The notes beneath the pieces were generated by a model that was not told where the DNA came from, ran no database searches, and worked only from the letters and a program-made list of their open reading frames with translations. Shown piece after piece: positions 10,500 through 22,569 of a stretch of DNA of 64,000 nucleotides. Position 1 is the stretch's first letter. Every line of letters begins with the position of its first letter. Made by a program: the position numbers and the translations under genes. Origin of the DNA: Malus domestica (taxonomy: Eukaryota > Streptophyta > Magnoliopsida > Rosales > Rosaceae); NCBI RefSeq assembly GCF_042453785.1, contig NC_091664.1, forward strand, positions 6,659,001-6,723,000, read 5' to 3'.

Positions 10500-12396
10500 C
10501 TACTTATTCTTGCTACTGCTAGCCGGCGTCTCGTCCTGCCAGGTTGCTTGCCATTGCTTATCATAAAACGTCGTCTCTTCAAGTAGTTTCTTTAGGTTTT
10601 CAACATCCTCGTTCTTGCGGATCAGAAGCACTCCCCCTACAGCTACAAACAATAATGTTTTGCAGAAGAAATTGCCCATTTGGTCAACTAGGCCAACTCC
10701 AGTCAAGCTATCAACAAAATACGCCATGAAAAAACCTATCATGGCAGCACGACCTGCAGGAAACTCATAAAATTACAGAAAGGATGTTAGTTTAGAGTAT
10801 GTCCTCTTCCTTCATTACACTTGAGTTAAAATAAGTGGATCTGAACAGACCGTTAAGTAGTTCAGCTTCAGGTAAATGGTATCTCTTTATCCATGCCCAC
10901 CAAGGTACAATGGAGGTGTCAAAAAACACAGGGTTCTCATTACTGGATGATTCCGGGTTGTCCTGGAGCCATTTTCTCCTCCTGGCCTCTGAAAATGGTG
11001 ATGCATTAGAAATCATGTATTTTCTGAATTATCAGGAAATATAACAAGTTCAGATAACAGGTTATTTGTCAAAGGAATACTTCAAAATGAATCACAGATT
11101 CATCTCGGCTGTTTTTCTTCTTTGTAAACTGAAACCTCGGAAATTCACAAAATTGTTTAGGTAAATACAAGGGTGCACAAACATCCAAGAGATGTTCATT
11201 CAATCCTATTCATTGGGGCGGAAATTGATGCTCTACTGCAAACAGAATCAACAAAAGACTTGGATAGAAGATCTTATTCTCAAATAATATAAAGCTAATA
11301 TAGAAATTTGGGTCATGCTTAGTGTCTAAGAACTCTTTAGAACAAGGAATGTGTAAATCCTGAAGAAATAACACCCAAATTCTGAAGTGAACGATTTATT
11401 TTCCATACAGTTTCCGATGCCCGAATGAAGCCCGAAAACATGTATTGGTTGAGAAACAAGGGAATGAGTGCAAAGTGAGCACACAACCATCTATGAACAC
11501 CAAAACCAACATAAGAAAATGAAGCAGCACAAGTTTGAGGATCAAGGTAAATAGAACAGTCTGAGATAAAGGATTTCGACAAAGCACTAAGACAAAGCCA
11601 ATTCAGTTTCTTGGCAACTTCATAGAAATTTCTTCATCTAAGTTAACATTTGGGGAGGAAAACCCATGAGTTTATTAGCTCGAAAATTAACATGCAAGTT
11701 CAGAAATCAGATTAAACCGCTTGTGTCTTGCAAATTCAGCAGATATTCCCCCCGGCCTACACAAACATTCTCAATCCAGCATAATCATGCTTCCCCCTCA
11801 CCCAATACTTCAAGTACAATTCAATGTTCCTTATGGAGCAGGGGAAAAAGTTGAAAACTTAATCTCAAAGTTTAATATGGAAAAAAATAATCAATGTAAA
11901 AAATAAAAATCTGCTGCCAAATCAAACAGTTGCAAGAGCTAAACAAGGAACAATTAGAGAATTAGACAATTACAGAACAAAAGGAAAGAAACCCAGAAGC
12001 CATACCAGCATCAATAACAGCATCCCAGTCAGTTTTGCCACTTTTCTCAAACTGCTTCAAATCCCAAGTCCCATTGACCCATCTCCCATCTTCAAACAAA
12101 TTCCCCACAGTCACCTCCTCAGCTGGTCCAGCTGACCCGTTAGCCCCAGCAGAGCTCTCACTCTTCAAGGGAACCGCCTTGGCGCCGGGTTCCGGGACAT
12201 CGGGCTCTGCTTTGGACTCCACGGTAGTGGCAGCTGAGTTTCCAGCTCCATTCTCAGCCGAGGCTCTGAGGAGGTTCTTGGGTCTGAGAGAGAGATAAGG
12301 CTTGTGGGTCAGGAGGGGTTTGAAGTGTGATGAGGAGGAAGGAGAGAGGGTTGGGAGATGGGTTGTGGGAGAAAACAAGGCCATGGAAATGGACAT
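10500..12396 (-). CDS. LIL3: Light-harvesting-like protein 3 (LIL3), chloroplast
   Basis: Three exons: 12396-12006, 10988-10851, 10753-10500 (783 nt, 260 residues), all with GT-AG introns (1017 and 97 bp) and matching phases. Residues 1-45 are Ser/Thr/Leu-rich and low in acids, a plastid transit peptide. An acidic, Ala-rich linker follows. The conserved core has [27 protein letters not shown] and the chlorophyll a/b-binding type helix [16 protein letters not shown] across the exon 2-3 junction. A second membrane segment ([14 protein letters not shown]) and a short charged tail follow. In Arabidopsis LIL3 sits in thylakoids and holds geranylgeranyl reductase and protochlorophyllide oxidoreductase at the membrane during chlorophyll synthesis; the same role is inferred. 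The ATG of MSISMALF is chosen as first in frame; the next Met five residues on is possible. The copy looks intact. Confidence 0.95.
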
Positions 12397-12399
12397 TGT

Positions 12400-14580
12400 T
12401 CTGATTGATTTGCGGCAAAAGGAAAGGGGGATTTGGTTGCTGCTACTCAGAACATGGTAGCTTTTCTTCCTTGGCTATCCTCACTCGCTCCTCAGCCTTG
12501 GAATTGCCCAAAATCCAAATGGGCAGGTTTTGTATTTTTTGCAGGTTTTTATCTTATTTTATTTTATTTTTAAGTACAAGTGGAAAAGTGTTGTAAATTA
12601 TGGATGCCACGAGATCGGAGCTCTTCACCTTGTTGGATTGTTTAATGAAATTAACTTCGCTCAGTGGATGATAATGAATTCTTTTTTATTTTATTTTGTG
12701 ACCGTTTTATGAAATTTTAGCTTTATAGTTGGAGCGTTAATGTTATAAATTATTCTATTAAAATTATTTCTACAAAAAAATATAAAATATAAGATCATTT
12801 AACTATCAAACTTTCATTTAAAAAAAAACAAACAAACTAACTAACAAACTATACAAAAACAAATGAACGAATTCGGTAACACTATTATAAATTGTCTACC
12901 TTTTTGTTATTGTTGATTGACTATACGATAACTGATTACGATTATAAACACAAAAATTTGTGAATCAAATCAATCACTAAATAAATAAAGAGAAATTTTA
13001 TTTAAACTCATATAACATCTTTCTACACTCAACTTATTTTTTACACCCATATAGTTTTTAATTAAATTATCAATATCTCTTTAAACCCAATTTTACTACC
13101 TAAACTACTCTCACAAACCTAATATAATATGCAAATTTATCTTTACACCCATTTTAAAAATAAAAATCCAAAATCAGTGTTCTACAACTTGTTTTCCACA
13201 ACTCGTTGATTGAGAGTGTAATGTCCATACATATATGGAGTCATGTTTGATGAATTGGTCAAACAAGTAATTTGGAACCGGGAAGTTATGTGAGCAGGCA
13301 AGATTAGATGAAGTAATTAACTCATATGTTACGGTGTTTTTGTGCTTATTTGAGATTGAAATGTTAAACCAATATGCTTATTTCTCTTACAATAGAAATC
13401 GAGTTGGTTTTAATCCTTGTGTGCTTTATCTGAATTGCATTCCCATTGTTTTTATCCCATCGCCGCTTCATAAACAAATGCAGTAGCGTTTTTCAAAGGG
13501 AACATTAACGAAAAGCACCTGGTATTGTTCACTTTAACGAAAAACCACATTTTTACATTAAAAAGTCAATCCTGATACTATTCACTTTACCCTTTATTTT
13601 GTCCTTATCATTAAAACTCAAAGTTTTCAAGCCATTTTCATTAATTTTCATTTTTTCAAATGCCTTAATCTCAAGTTTTTACCTCGGTTTTAAGATAGGT
13701 GTATTGGGTGGTGGAATTGTAATCTGTAAATCCATATTCTTAGGCATCACTTGGGTTTTAGCCAAGTAATTCAAATCTGCATGAATTATAGGACTCAAAA
13801 TCATTTTATACATACACATACACTAGTAATAATAATTAACTTAGGCCCTCAGTTGTCAATGGAACCGGAAGTGGGTATATTAATTAGTGAGTTTATTGAT
13901 AAATTTTAGTTTGATTTCTGATTTCATTTTGTATTTGATGGTAATTATACAATAGGGTAAAATTGACCATTCACATTTTAAATTTAAGTTGAGTGTGTAG
14001 TGAGATTATATGGTTTCCCATAAATAAATTGGAGAGAAGGAACTACTCCTCAACCTTAAGGAGCCAAGCTCCTCTCGTTATTTTGCAGATGAATTTATAT
14101 GATATATACAAACAAGAAAATCGCTTTCAATCTTAAAATATCTCCATTTGGTAGGTCAAATTTTTTTTTCTTTTCAAATGAATTTGCTTGATTGTTGTCG
14201 GTATTTTTTTTTTTCCCAAGAGATCGACATAGTTCATTTATGAGAAGGGCAAATATAAGATTTCAATTCTCTCCGCTGTGCGAGCTTTCTCTCTACCAGA
14301 GAGCTACCCCGTCTTTATACTTTCCTAATCAATTTCCAATCTGAGTCAGGTCTAAGAGCTTAGCCCTTCCAGTTTCCATATTCCAATCTGAAAATTGATT
14401 ACCTAGGGACATACCTCAACCACTCTGAACTGAGTTATTCTCTGGGTAGGAGTGCTTTAGTGGCGAATTTATTGGGGGAAAGACAGCCAAAACTACCAGG
14501 GAACCCAACCCAACCCCTTCGACAAGACAGCTAACTACCGGAAGAGAAGCATTTAATTCCTGATCTGGTTACAACAAAGG
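12400..14580. other. non-coding stretch upstream of LIL3
   Basis: It holds the likely LIL3 promoter next to 12400 (on the minus strand) and then AT-rich DNA with A and T runs. One MITE-like repeat lies at 13497-13682. No open frame with a recognisable domain is seen. The segment 14250-14550 has pyrimidine-rich tracts and short CTCTC repeats but no gene. Confidence 0.6.
13497..13682 (+). mobile_element. MITE-like repeat, copy 2
   Basis: It contains TTAACGAAAAGCAC, CACTTTAACGAAAAACCAC and ATTCACTTTACCCTTTATTT, ending in a run that is partly the reverse complement of its start. The same unit occurs inverted at 7278-7432. Non-coding. Confidence 0.6.
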
Positions 14581-14798
14581 AACCCAAGACAAGAGGGCCA
14601 ATATTCCAAAATTACTCGTGTTCCTGGCCTTCAGATCTGTTCTCTGGCTATGCTTGTGTCTAGGATTCAAGAATTTTAACCATCTGTTAAATATCCAGAC
14701 TTTGCAGATGCGTTGTTGGGGGTACAAAAAGTTAATTCTTTTGGAAGATCTTGGTTGGTGGGAAGCAAAAATCAGAAGAGAATCTACAGTGATGGCAC

Positions 14799-16230
14799 AA
14801 ACGGCGGGGGATGAATTAGCGGTACGGTTGGAAGGATCTCTTGAGTTATCGACCATGGAACAAGGAGTGAAGATGGTCGGTGCGGTACTGGCGGACCAAC
14901 AGCTCAACAAATGGGACATCCTCTGTAAACCTGGCATTTTCAACCCGACCTGACCTGATCCTTTAAAATTAGTTTTTGGATGAGTGATAAACAAGTTGGG
15001 TGGTTAATGGATCAACTAGTTAAATAACGGATCATTTTAGGTGATCCCGTGAAATCCGTTTCACCCGTTATATGTAATTTTAATAGTCCTAATAGAAAAC
15101 CCTTAGTCCCTCTCCACTCTCTCTTGCGCATGCCATTGCTCTCTGAGAGATCGGTGTGCTCATTCCCTTCTAGCTCTGGTTATCTCCCTCATCTTCTTCC
15201 CTAAAATTTTTTACTGAACTCCACCACTCTCTCTCTGGTAAGCTCCGATTCCCTTCCACCTCTTCTTTCATTTTTTACTTTTGTTGTGCAAATTATGCTT
15301 TCAACTTCCTCAAAAGCCACACTACAAGCAAAACAACACAAAAGAACAGAGAGAGACAGCCATGGAGCCTCTGGCTCAGCAATTCACAGGCTTAAGAGTT
15401 AAGATGATCATTACTCTCCACCTCGAGGCTCTCGAAGCCCTCAATCCTACCGAAGCAAAACAAAATGCCGGGTTTGCTCCCCATCGTCTTCGCCGCGGTC
15501 ATGTTGAATGCATAGACCAAAGAGTGCCTCAAGCTCAAGGAAATCTTTGAGGATACTCACGAACGGGCTATAATTGATTTGGATGAAATGTTAAAAAAAA
15601 GAAAAAAAAAAGGGTTAACGGGTCAAACGGGTTGAAACGAATGACCCGCTAACTTAATGGGTTGGGTTCGTATGACTTGTTGGGTTGAATCCGACTCAAA
15701 CCCAGTAAACCTCACCCGTTTACATGTCTACTCTGAAGTGTATGGAAAGATTTGGGAGATGTCACGATTAACTGGGCGAAGCATTACACATTCATCATCA
15801 TTGTTAAGGATGAAGAGACAACCTCTCGAATTCTGAACCAGGTTCCATGGGTTGTTGTGAAACAAAACTTCTCGGTTAAGAGATGGCCTAGCTATTTGGC
15901 TGTAGATGAAGTTCTAGCACAGATGGTCCCCTTTTGGGTACAAATGAAAAGGGTACCCTTGTTCTTAAGTATGGAGGAGAATGCCAAAAGACTTGCTGGG
16001 GAGGTGGGAGATTTCATTGTAATGGAGGATCTGGCTAAAGCAAGAGGATTCTTGCAAGTCAAAATATACTAAAAACCTGTTGGTGGCTAGGTGTTGGCTT
16101 CCCAGGGTTAAAGATAGAGACACCTGAATAGAATTTAACTTTGAACGCCTACAAAACTTCTGCTATAAATGTGGGAGAATCGGTCACTCGGACATGGAAT
16201 GCTCCTCTGAGTAAAGCAGGGGAGGTGGTG
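14799..16230 (+). pseudogene. LINE ORF1 (DUF4283 and zinc knuckle), split by an insertion
   Basis: The ATG at 14791 begins VMAQTAGDELAVRLEGSLEL and runs to NKWDIL at 14923, where an insertion begins. The frame resumes at 15730 with SVWKDLGDVTINWAKHYTF, the conserved DUF4283 block of plant LINE ORF1 proteins (to about 16072). A CCHC zinc knuckle (CYKCGRIGHSDMEC) follows at about 16157-16203 in another frame. A CGA to TGA change sits just after the insertion. ORF1 binds element RNA in the family. Confidence 0.8.
14924..15724. mobile_element. small DNA transposon (hAT-like?) with captured coding fragment
   Basis: The ends are inverted: TGTAAACCTGG on the left and the reverse complement TGTAAACGGGTG on the right, with inner (A)CCCG/CGGGT repeats on both sides. 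It splits LINE ORF1 at ...KWDIL/RSVW. Flanks read ACATCCTC and GTCTACTC, a weak match for an 8-bp duplication. Inside, from 15363, is a coding-like stretch starting MEPLAQQFTGLRVKM, with FAPHRLRRGHVECIDQRV later and, after a frameshift, KEIFEDTHERAIIDLDE. I do not recognise the source gene. A CT-rich untranslated-like leader precedes it, so a host gene end may have been captured. Confidence 0.55.
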
Positions 16231-17199
16231 TGGTGTATAAGGAATAAACTAAAGCAAAAATGATCATGGAGGAACAAGAGGAACCACGACTATGCAAAGA
16301 ACCAATGCTCATTGAACGTCGACATCTAAGAATGGCTAGACCTATGCAAAGAACCAATGCTCAGAGGAGGGGAAATCACACGTGCGAGGAAAGGCCTGGG
16401 CAAAGTACCCTAGTGCCTAGTAGGTTCAGCAATTTTCACCAGATGCATGGGCAAGTTCAAAGCACGAGGTATGCTCCTCATATTTCCACAGATGAAAATA
16501 GCAGGTTTACATCTTAGAATGGAGCTTACCACATGCTCGTTGGGGAAATAACCCCACATGGGCTTAAACAAATAATTGAAGGAAGTGGGGTGAGGTAAAA
16601 GCATGTAATGCACATATTCAGAATGGATAATGTAGCCTAATCTAACGGGGTTGTAATCCAAGAGTTGGGAGGTGAAACACAAAGCATGCCAATATGACAT
16701 AGCTGCAAATTTAGGGGCACCCAAGCAGGACGGCAAAACACACTTATGATTGGAAGGAATTAAAGTGATCCATTGCCCCAGCAGAGCTCAACCTTTACCA
16801 CTGAGGCACAAAGCACCCAGGACACTGCAGGTAAAAAACAAATCGAGAAACTTGACGAGGGCTTGGGATTGAAAAGAATCGGTGAAAGCATGATCACTGA
16901 TGCATGTCAATCACTAACAAAAAAAAAACAAAAGAATGAGTGCCAAGGATATCCAAGGGTAGCGGGAGAGAGCGTAAAAGTAGTGCAGGAAATCAGACTA
17001 ATGGAATGGGTGGGCAACAGAAGCCATTTGATGAAAAAGACCTTCATGAGGTACTTGTTCGACATGATGAAGTATGGACATCAACCGAATGAAATGAAGG
17101 AGAGGAGTCTGACCCTATTATAACTAGGAAGAAGGGGAAATCACCCCAAGGCGGTGGCGGTGGCGGTGGCGGCTGGCCTAGGACAACAACAGAATCACC

Positions 17200-19980
17200 A
17201 TGATATACCTCCTATATAACTGTTGTGGTCTTGGGTCGGACATGATGGTTCGAGCTCTACATGGGTTCATAAGGAAACACAGACCCTTTTATGTGTTTTC
17301 TATCATAAACAAAAATGAAAAACCATATAATAGAAGGACTCAGACGGCGAATGGGCTTCAATAAAGGCTTTGACGTTCCGCCTAATGGTGCCGCAAGGGG
17401 ATTAAGCCTTTGGTGGAATGATCTTGTGGAGGTGAATGAGAAACTCTCTTCAAAAAATTTGATCCACACAGAGATAAGAATTATAGGGGTTTGTGATTGG
17501 ATTCAAGCTTTGTTGATGTATGGGAACCCTTATAGGGCTGAGAATGAGGACTTTTGGAAATAGGTTATGGTTGTGCTACAACCTTCGGACCAACCTTGGT
17601 TTTATGGGGGAGACTTAAATGAATACCTCTGGGATTTTGAGAAATTGGGAGGATGTGAAGGATCACACTCGAGGCCTCGATATCTATAGGACTTCATGTC
17701 AAATTTGGTTCTAATTGATTTGGGATTTAGCTGTCTGAGATTCACGTGGAGGGGCACTCAGAATAACCAACTGGTTCAAGAAAGATTAGACAGAGGCTTG
17801 GTTAATGGCCATTGGCAGGAGCTCTGGCCTTACATGAATGTCATCCATGAGACAGTCCGGGGGTCTAATCATTGCCCCTGATTGTTTCAACTAATCATGC
17901 CAGGCCACGTGGGAAACCCTCATTACGCTTTGAAGCTTTCTGGGTTAAAGAGGAAGGCTACAGGGAAATGGTGGAAAGAAGTTGGGAGACTCTAGTTGAT
18001 GGGTGATGAGGATACAAATGGAGAAGAAAACCAGAAACTTGTAAAAAAAATCTAGTGGAGTGGAGTAGAGACAAGTTTAAAGCTAGAAGGCTGGAAATTG
18101 CGAATCTCACAACAAAACTCAAGGATCTCCAAATGGATTGGGAGGCAAATATGGAGCAAATAAAGGATACATCAGCACACGTTCACATGCTGAAGGCACA
18201 AGAGGAACTGTATTGGCAACAAAGATCTCGGATCAGGTGGTTACAAGCCGGTGACTCCAATACTTCCTTTTTTCATCAATGTACTATTCAAAGAAGGAGA
18301 CAAAATATGATTGCAAAAATTAAGAATGCCAATAGTCAGTGGATGAAGGATGAACAAGGTATCAGATGTACGGTGGATGATCATTTCATGAACTTATTCA
18401 CTACTAATAGTCAGCTTGATTTGGGGTCCCTCCTGGACTATGTGAAACCAGTTGTTACGACGGAAATGAACAAAAATCTGACAATGCCAAATGATGATGA
18501 GGAGATGCAGAATGTTGTTTTTCAGATGGGAGGCTTGAAAGCGCTTGGACTTGATGGGGTTAAGGGTGTTTTTTTTTTCAATCTTTCTAGGAGATCATTT
18601 CGTTGGAAGTTCGGGGTCTAGCAGCTGGGCTTATTCTTAATGAAACCAAAACAAGAGATTTTAATTCGACTCACATTGTATTATTACCGAAAGCTTCTCA
18701 TCCTAAATCGATCAATGTCACCCTATCTATTTCTGATTGTTAGCAAGGTCTTATCGTTGATCATTCAGAATGCTTCGGAGATGGGCTTTATTGAAGGAAT
18801 ACAAGTTAGTGGAAATGGACCATGTTTATCCCACCTTATTTTTGTTGATGATACTTTGATATTTTTAAAGGCTACAAAGACAAACTACATCAATATTGTT
18901 AAGCTCCTAAATGCCTATTGCCATGCTTCGGGGAAAGAAGTAAGCCTTCAAAAGTCCATTGTCTACTTCAGTACAAAAACTCCACCGACGATCTATGAAG
19001 AACTTTGTGACATCCTTCATATGCCGAAAGTGGAGGATCCCAGGAGTTATCTTGGCATCCTGACTATATGGGGAAGATAAAAAAGGAATGCTCTTGCATA
19101 TGTAAAGAATTGAATTATGACGAAAATCATCTGGTGGAAGCAACAATTTTTATCACAATTTGGAAAGGAGACCTTGATTCAGGCGGTCGCACAAGCTGTG
19201 CCGACTTACCCTATGAATGTATTCAAACTTTCGAAAAATTTGTGCAGAGATATTGATGCAGCTATTGCCAGGTTCTGGAAGGGCCAGAAAGAAAAGGAAC
19301 GACGCATTCACTGGGTCAATTGGGATATGTTGGGATCTGCTAAAGCTGGGGGATTGGGTTTTTGGAATCTGAGGGAGTTCAACATCGCCCTCCCCAACTC
19401 TCCTTGGGCCAGGGTTTTAACGGACCGCTAATTTCCCAATATATCGTTTTTAGAAGCAAAAAAATGCGGTAGAGCCTCGTGGGCTTAGTCTAGTTTATTG
19501 GAGGGGAGAGATTTGCTATTGAAATTAGCCCACTGGAAGATTATGAGTGGGGATCAAACACGACTTTGCGTTGATAGATGGATCCCGAATATCCCTATTG
19601 GTCATCCCACTCCTATTCCCGAAGTTTCCATGGATACAAATCAACGGGTCTCCTCCATTATTCAGCCAGATTCCTATGGCTAGAAGTGGGATTCCATTGG
19701 TGGCATTATCCCGAAGGTGGAGTGTGCGGCCATCTCCTTAACTTAGGTGGGAAATCCCAGGTGCATGGATAGGTTGATTTGGCCGATTGATAAACGAGGT
19801 GTATACTCCATTAAGTCTGGGTACTGATGGTTGCATGATAAAGCCCAACAACGTAGATCTCAGAGGCTCTCTTCCTCTAGAGCAACTGACCCTTCGGTGT
19901 GGAAGTGCATATAGGGCATTAACGCTCCCCCCAAAATTAGAAATTTCTTGTGGAGAGGGTTGAGGGGTGTATTGGTGACG
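17200..19980 (+). pseudogene. LINE ORF2: endonuclease, reverse transcriptase, zf-RVT start (decayed)
   Basis: Endonuclease pieces are readable at 17209-17880, for example GAARGLSLWWNDLVEV and FTWRGTQNNQLVQERLDRG. The 188-residue piece at 18055-18621 has LYWQQRSRIRWLQAGDSNTS and then the start of RT. The RT core between about 18560 and 18700 is collapsed: GLDGVKGVFF jumps nearly to MSPYLFLIVSKVLS, so the middle fingers and palm blocks are missing. The catalytic box reads IFVDDTLIF (18838-18864), where many plant L1s have FADD. Downstream SYLGI, WWKQQFLSQFGKET and ARFWKGQ belong to the thumb and linker. Confidence 0.85.
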
Positions 19981-20003
19981 CAATTGAATCTATTCAAGAG
20001 AAG

Positions 20004-21300
20004 TGATAACTCATATATTTCATACATTTATACCATCAATTCCTAGTCCCTTTGTGATATTTTTGAGTTAAACTAGTTGCATTTTACCCTCTTTTGTGTT
20101 AGTGTGTAGCTAATTGTATTTTGGAGCTCAGTTGAGGACAAATAAGGCAAAATTGTGCTAAAAGTGGAGAATTTAATAAAGATGCTGATGCAGACAAAGA
20201 ATTAAAAGTGGAAACTAAATATGGTGATGAATATGGCTCTTTATAAGACCAATAACAGCAAAAAAATGTGGGAATTAAATGCCCAATTACTGGGATGTAT
20301 TGGCAATCTATAACAACATCTTTAACATTATAAAACCTAGCCTTTTAGCCACTTTTACAGACACCTTTCATTCTGAACGAATTCTGAGTGAATTTCACAA
20401 CTCCGGTCACTATTTTTCCCTCCTTTCATCCACACTCAAACCTCCACCCATTCTATACACTTCAACATCATGGAAGACTCATCCCGACAGGCTGTTCTTA
20501 GAGAAGTTCAACATCAGAATTGCTTCAAGGGTTTCCTCTCTCCTGAATTTATTTTCACTCATGTTGTGTATTTTCGTTTTAATTTCTGTGAACATGATGT
20601 GTAACTAAGTTCATAGCTAGGGATTTCGATGTAGCCTTGCAAAATTGATCCATGTTTTTACATTAAAGTATTCAGTTCATCAATATGCTTCCTGTTTCAT
20701 TCACTGAATCTATTGTTAAATTTGTTTGTTGATTTTAATGTTTGATCACCATTAGGGTTAACTACAGATCATTTAATCAAGATTATAGTAAACATCATGC
20801 TTAATCTTGGTAGACATGAGAATGAATGAAGAGAATGCTATGCAAACATCCTACCATGTATTTTCTTTGGTTCTTTAACGTTTTCTTGCATGCTAAAGAC
20901 TCTTAATTAGGAACCGAAGTTGAACATCCCAATTAGGTTCCAGATTAGGAGAATTTGATCAAAACCACACATCATATAACTGATCATATATATGTTAAAT
21001 GAACTCAAGAAACAGGTTGGTAGTTGAATGCGGCATAACTTTATAAACATGGAATTGGTTTTGTAATGGTGAATTCAAATCCCTGGCTTTATCTCCATTG
21101 TTTCTACATCACTATATTATTTGTTGCTGCATTCTTCTTGCATTTTAAGTTATTTAAGTTTACAGCACAAAAAATATTCTCAAGTGGTTACTTTCATTCT
21201 TTAGTTAGGGTTATTTCAAAGTTAGTAATTTATAGAGGTCCAATCAGTTCCTGTGGTTCGACACCCATACTTGTGCCATTATACTAATCATATTTTTGCA
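20004..21300 (+). repeat. solo LTR of a Gypsy (Athila/Tat-like) element in the LINE
   Basis: It starts TGATAACTCATATATTTCAT and ends in TATTTTTGCA, so it has TG...CA ends, and its 3' part carries CCTGTGGTTCGACACCC, typical of long Athila/Tat LTR ends. A TATA-like CATTATAAAACC is at about 20326. The LINE zf-RVT domain ends at LFKR just before it and resumes as NITRRCSLSL just after it. I could not find a clear 5-bp target duplication. About 1.3 kb with no coding content, although several AT-rich open frames occur. Confidence 0.65.
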
Positions 21301-21970
21301 CTAGGAAAGAACATAACAAGAAGATGTTCCCTCTCCCTCATCTATTATTTATGCAATGAACATAAGGAATCAGTTGAGCATGTTCTTCTTTTTTGCCCAT
21401 GGACTATTCGGGTTTGGTTTAGAGGACCGCTAAACTACAGGGTGGATCGGAAGGTAGTGACAACTCTTGATGCATGTTTCCTCATGGTTTCTAAGGAGTG
21501 CTCTGGCAACTTGGATGACAAGAAGTTTCTCCTTACAATTGTGGTATTTACATGCTGGAATATCTAGAAGAATCGGTGCAAGACAATTTTCAATCGAAAG
21601 CCTCTGTCCCCTATCCGAACAATTAATGCCATAGTTTTTGATGTGGAGTTGTTCTTGAAGTCCAAAGCTTTGGTCAATATCCCTCATGTCCCTAGCTCTC
21701 GTCCTTAGGTGCATCGATGCTCGTGGACCCCTCCACCCCCATATATGATAAAAATGAATATGAATGCTAGTTGGAAGGCAGGTAATTTTCGTGGTGTTGT
21801 TGGGGGTGGTGATAAGGGATTATTTGGGTAGGTGCCTAGCGGTTCGAAGAAAAGAGATAGCTACGTGAAGTGCTCATGCAGCCGAGGCAATTGCGATTCT
21901 GGAGGGATGCTTGCTTGCCCAACAGGAAAATTTATCCCAGGTTGTTGTGGAATCTGATTGCTAACATATA
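21301..21970 (+). pseudogene. LINE zf-RVT and first half of RNase H
   Basis: The first part reads CNEHKESVEHVLLFCPWTIRVW, the conserved zf-RVT block of plant LINE ORF2. From about 21740 the RNase H-like domain begins (PPHPYMIKMNMNASWKAG, near 21735-21785). It runs with a frameshift to EGCLLAQQENLSQVVVESDC at about 21955. A TAA follows, then HI, where the Harbinger transposon is inserted. Confidence 0.8.
21968..21970. repeat. target-site duplication ATA, left
   Basis: Left copy of the ATA duplicated on insertion of the Harbinger element. The right copy is 28536-28538. Harbinger elements usually duplicate a 3-bp TWA target, so ATA is a near variant. Confidence 0.75.
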
Positions 21971-22285
21971 GGGCGTGTTTGTTTGACCTTCTTAGGGGGG
22001 ATTGGACTAGACTACACTAATTGGTATTGTAGTCTGATGTTTGGTAGGGGCAAGGATTACGTTTAATGGGATTAGATCTGACTCGCACGGATTAAACCCT
22101 TCGCTAGCAGTTCTTAGCGAACCACCCCAAAAACGTCCGGATTCGTAAGACCTCCTCCCTCACGTCGTCCTCCTCATCCTCATCTCTGCGTCCTGCTCGC
22201 CGTCAGCTGCATCCTGGTCGCCCTCATCTGCATCCTACTCCTCATCTGTTCCTCTCGTCGTCCGCTCCCTCGTCTTCACGTAACA

Positions 22286-22569
22286 GATCTGCTCCGAGAG
22301 TTCTCCAAGGACAGCATTCGCCTCGTCAAGCGCTGCCACAAGCCCGATCGCAAAGGTAATTCAGCATTCGGGTCGGATCTGTGTTTTCTCACAAGTTATA
22401 TTCTTTGATATACATGTGTAATTGATGAGATTTGATGGTTGATTGTCGTGTAGAATTCTCCAAGGTCGCGCTCCGGACAGCGATCGGGTTCGTCGTGATG
22501 GGTTTCGTCGGGTTCTTCGTCAAGCTGATCTTCATCCCCATCAACAATATCATCGTTGGATCTGTTTAG
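22286..22569 (+). pseudogene. SEC61G: captured SEC61 subunit gamma gene, lacking its start codon
   Basis: Two exons, 22286-22355 and 22454-22569, with a 98-bp GT-AG intron in matching phase, encode 61 residues and a stop: [20 protein letters not shown], then the membrane helix region [19 protein letters not shown] ending INNIIVGSV. This is nearly the whole plant Sec61-gamma (usual length 69), the small tail-anchored subunit of the ER protein-translocation channel. The first eight residues and the ATG are absent; the sequence just upstream (CTTCACGTAACAGAT) is open but has no Met. The intron argues for capture at DNA level, not from an mRNA. Reading-frame preservation suggests recent capture or a selected use as a fusion. 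It lies inside the Harbinger, between the left end and the satellite. Confidence 0.88.

Noticed and set aside
12035..12298. Plus-strand 87-codon frame
   Set aside because: Shadow of LIL3 exon 1 on the other strand.
22286..22569. SEC61-gamma as a working host gene
   Set aside because: No start codon and location between transposon end and transposase; it is a captured copy unless a fusion start is found.
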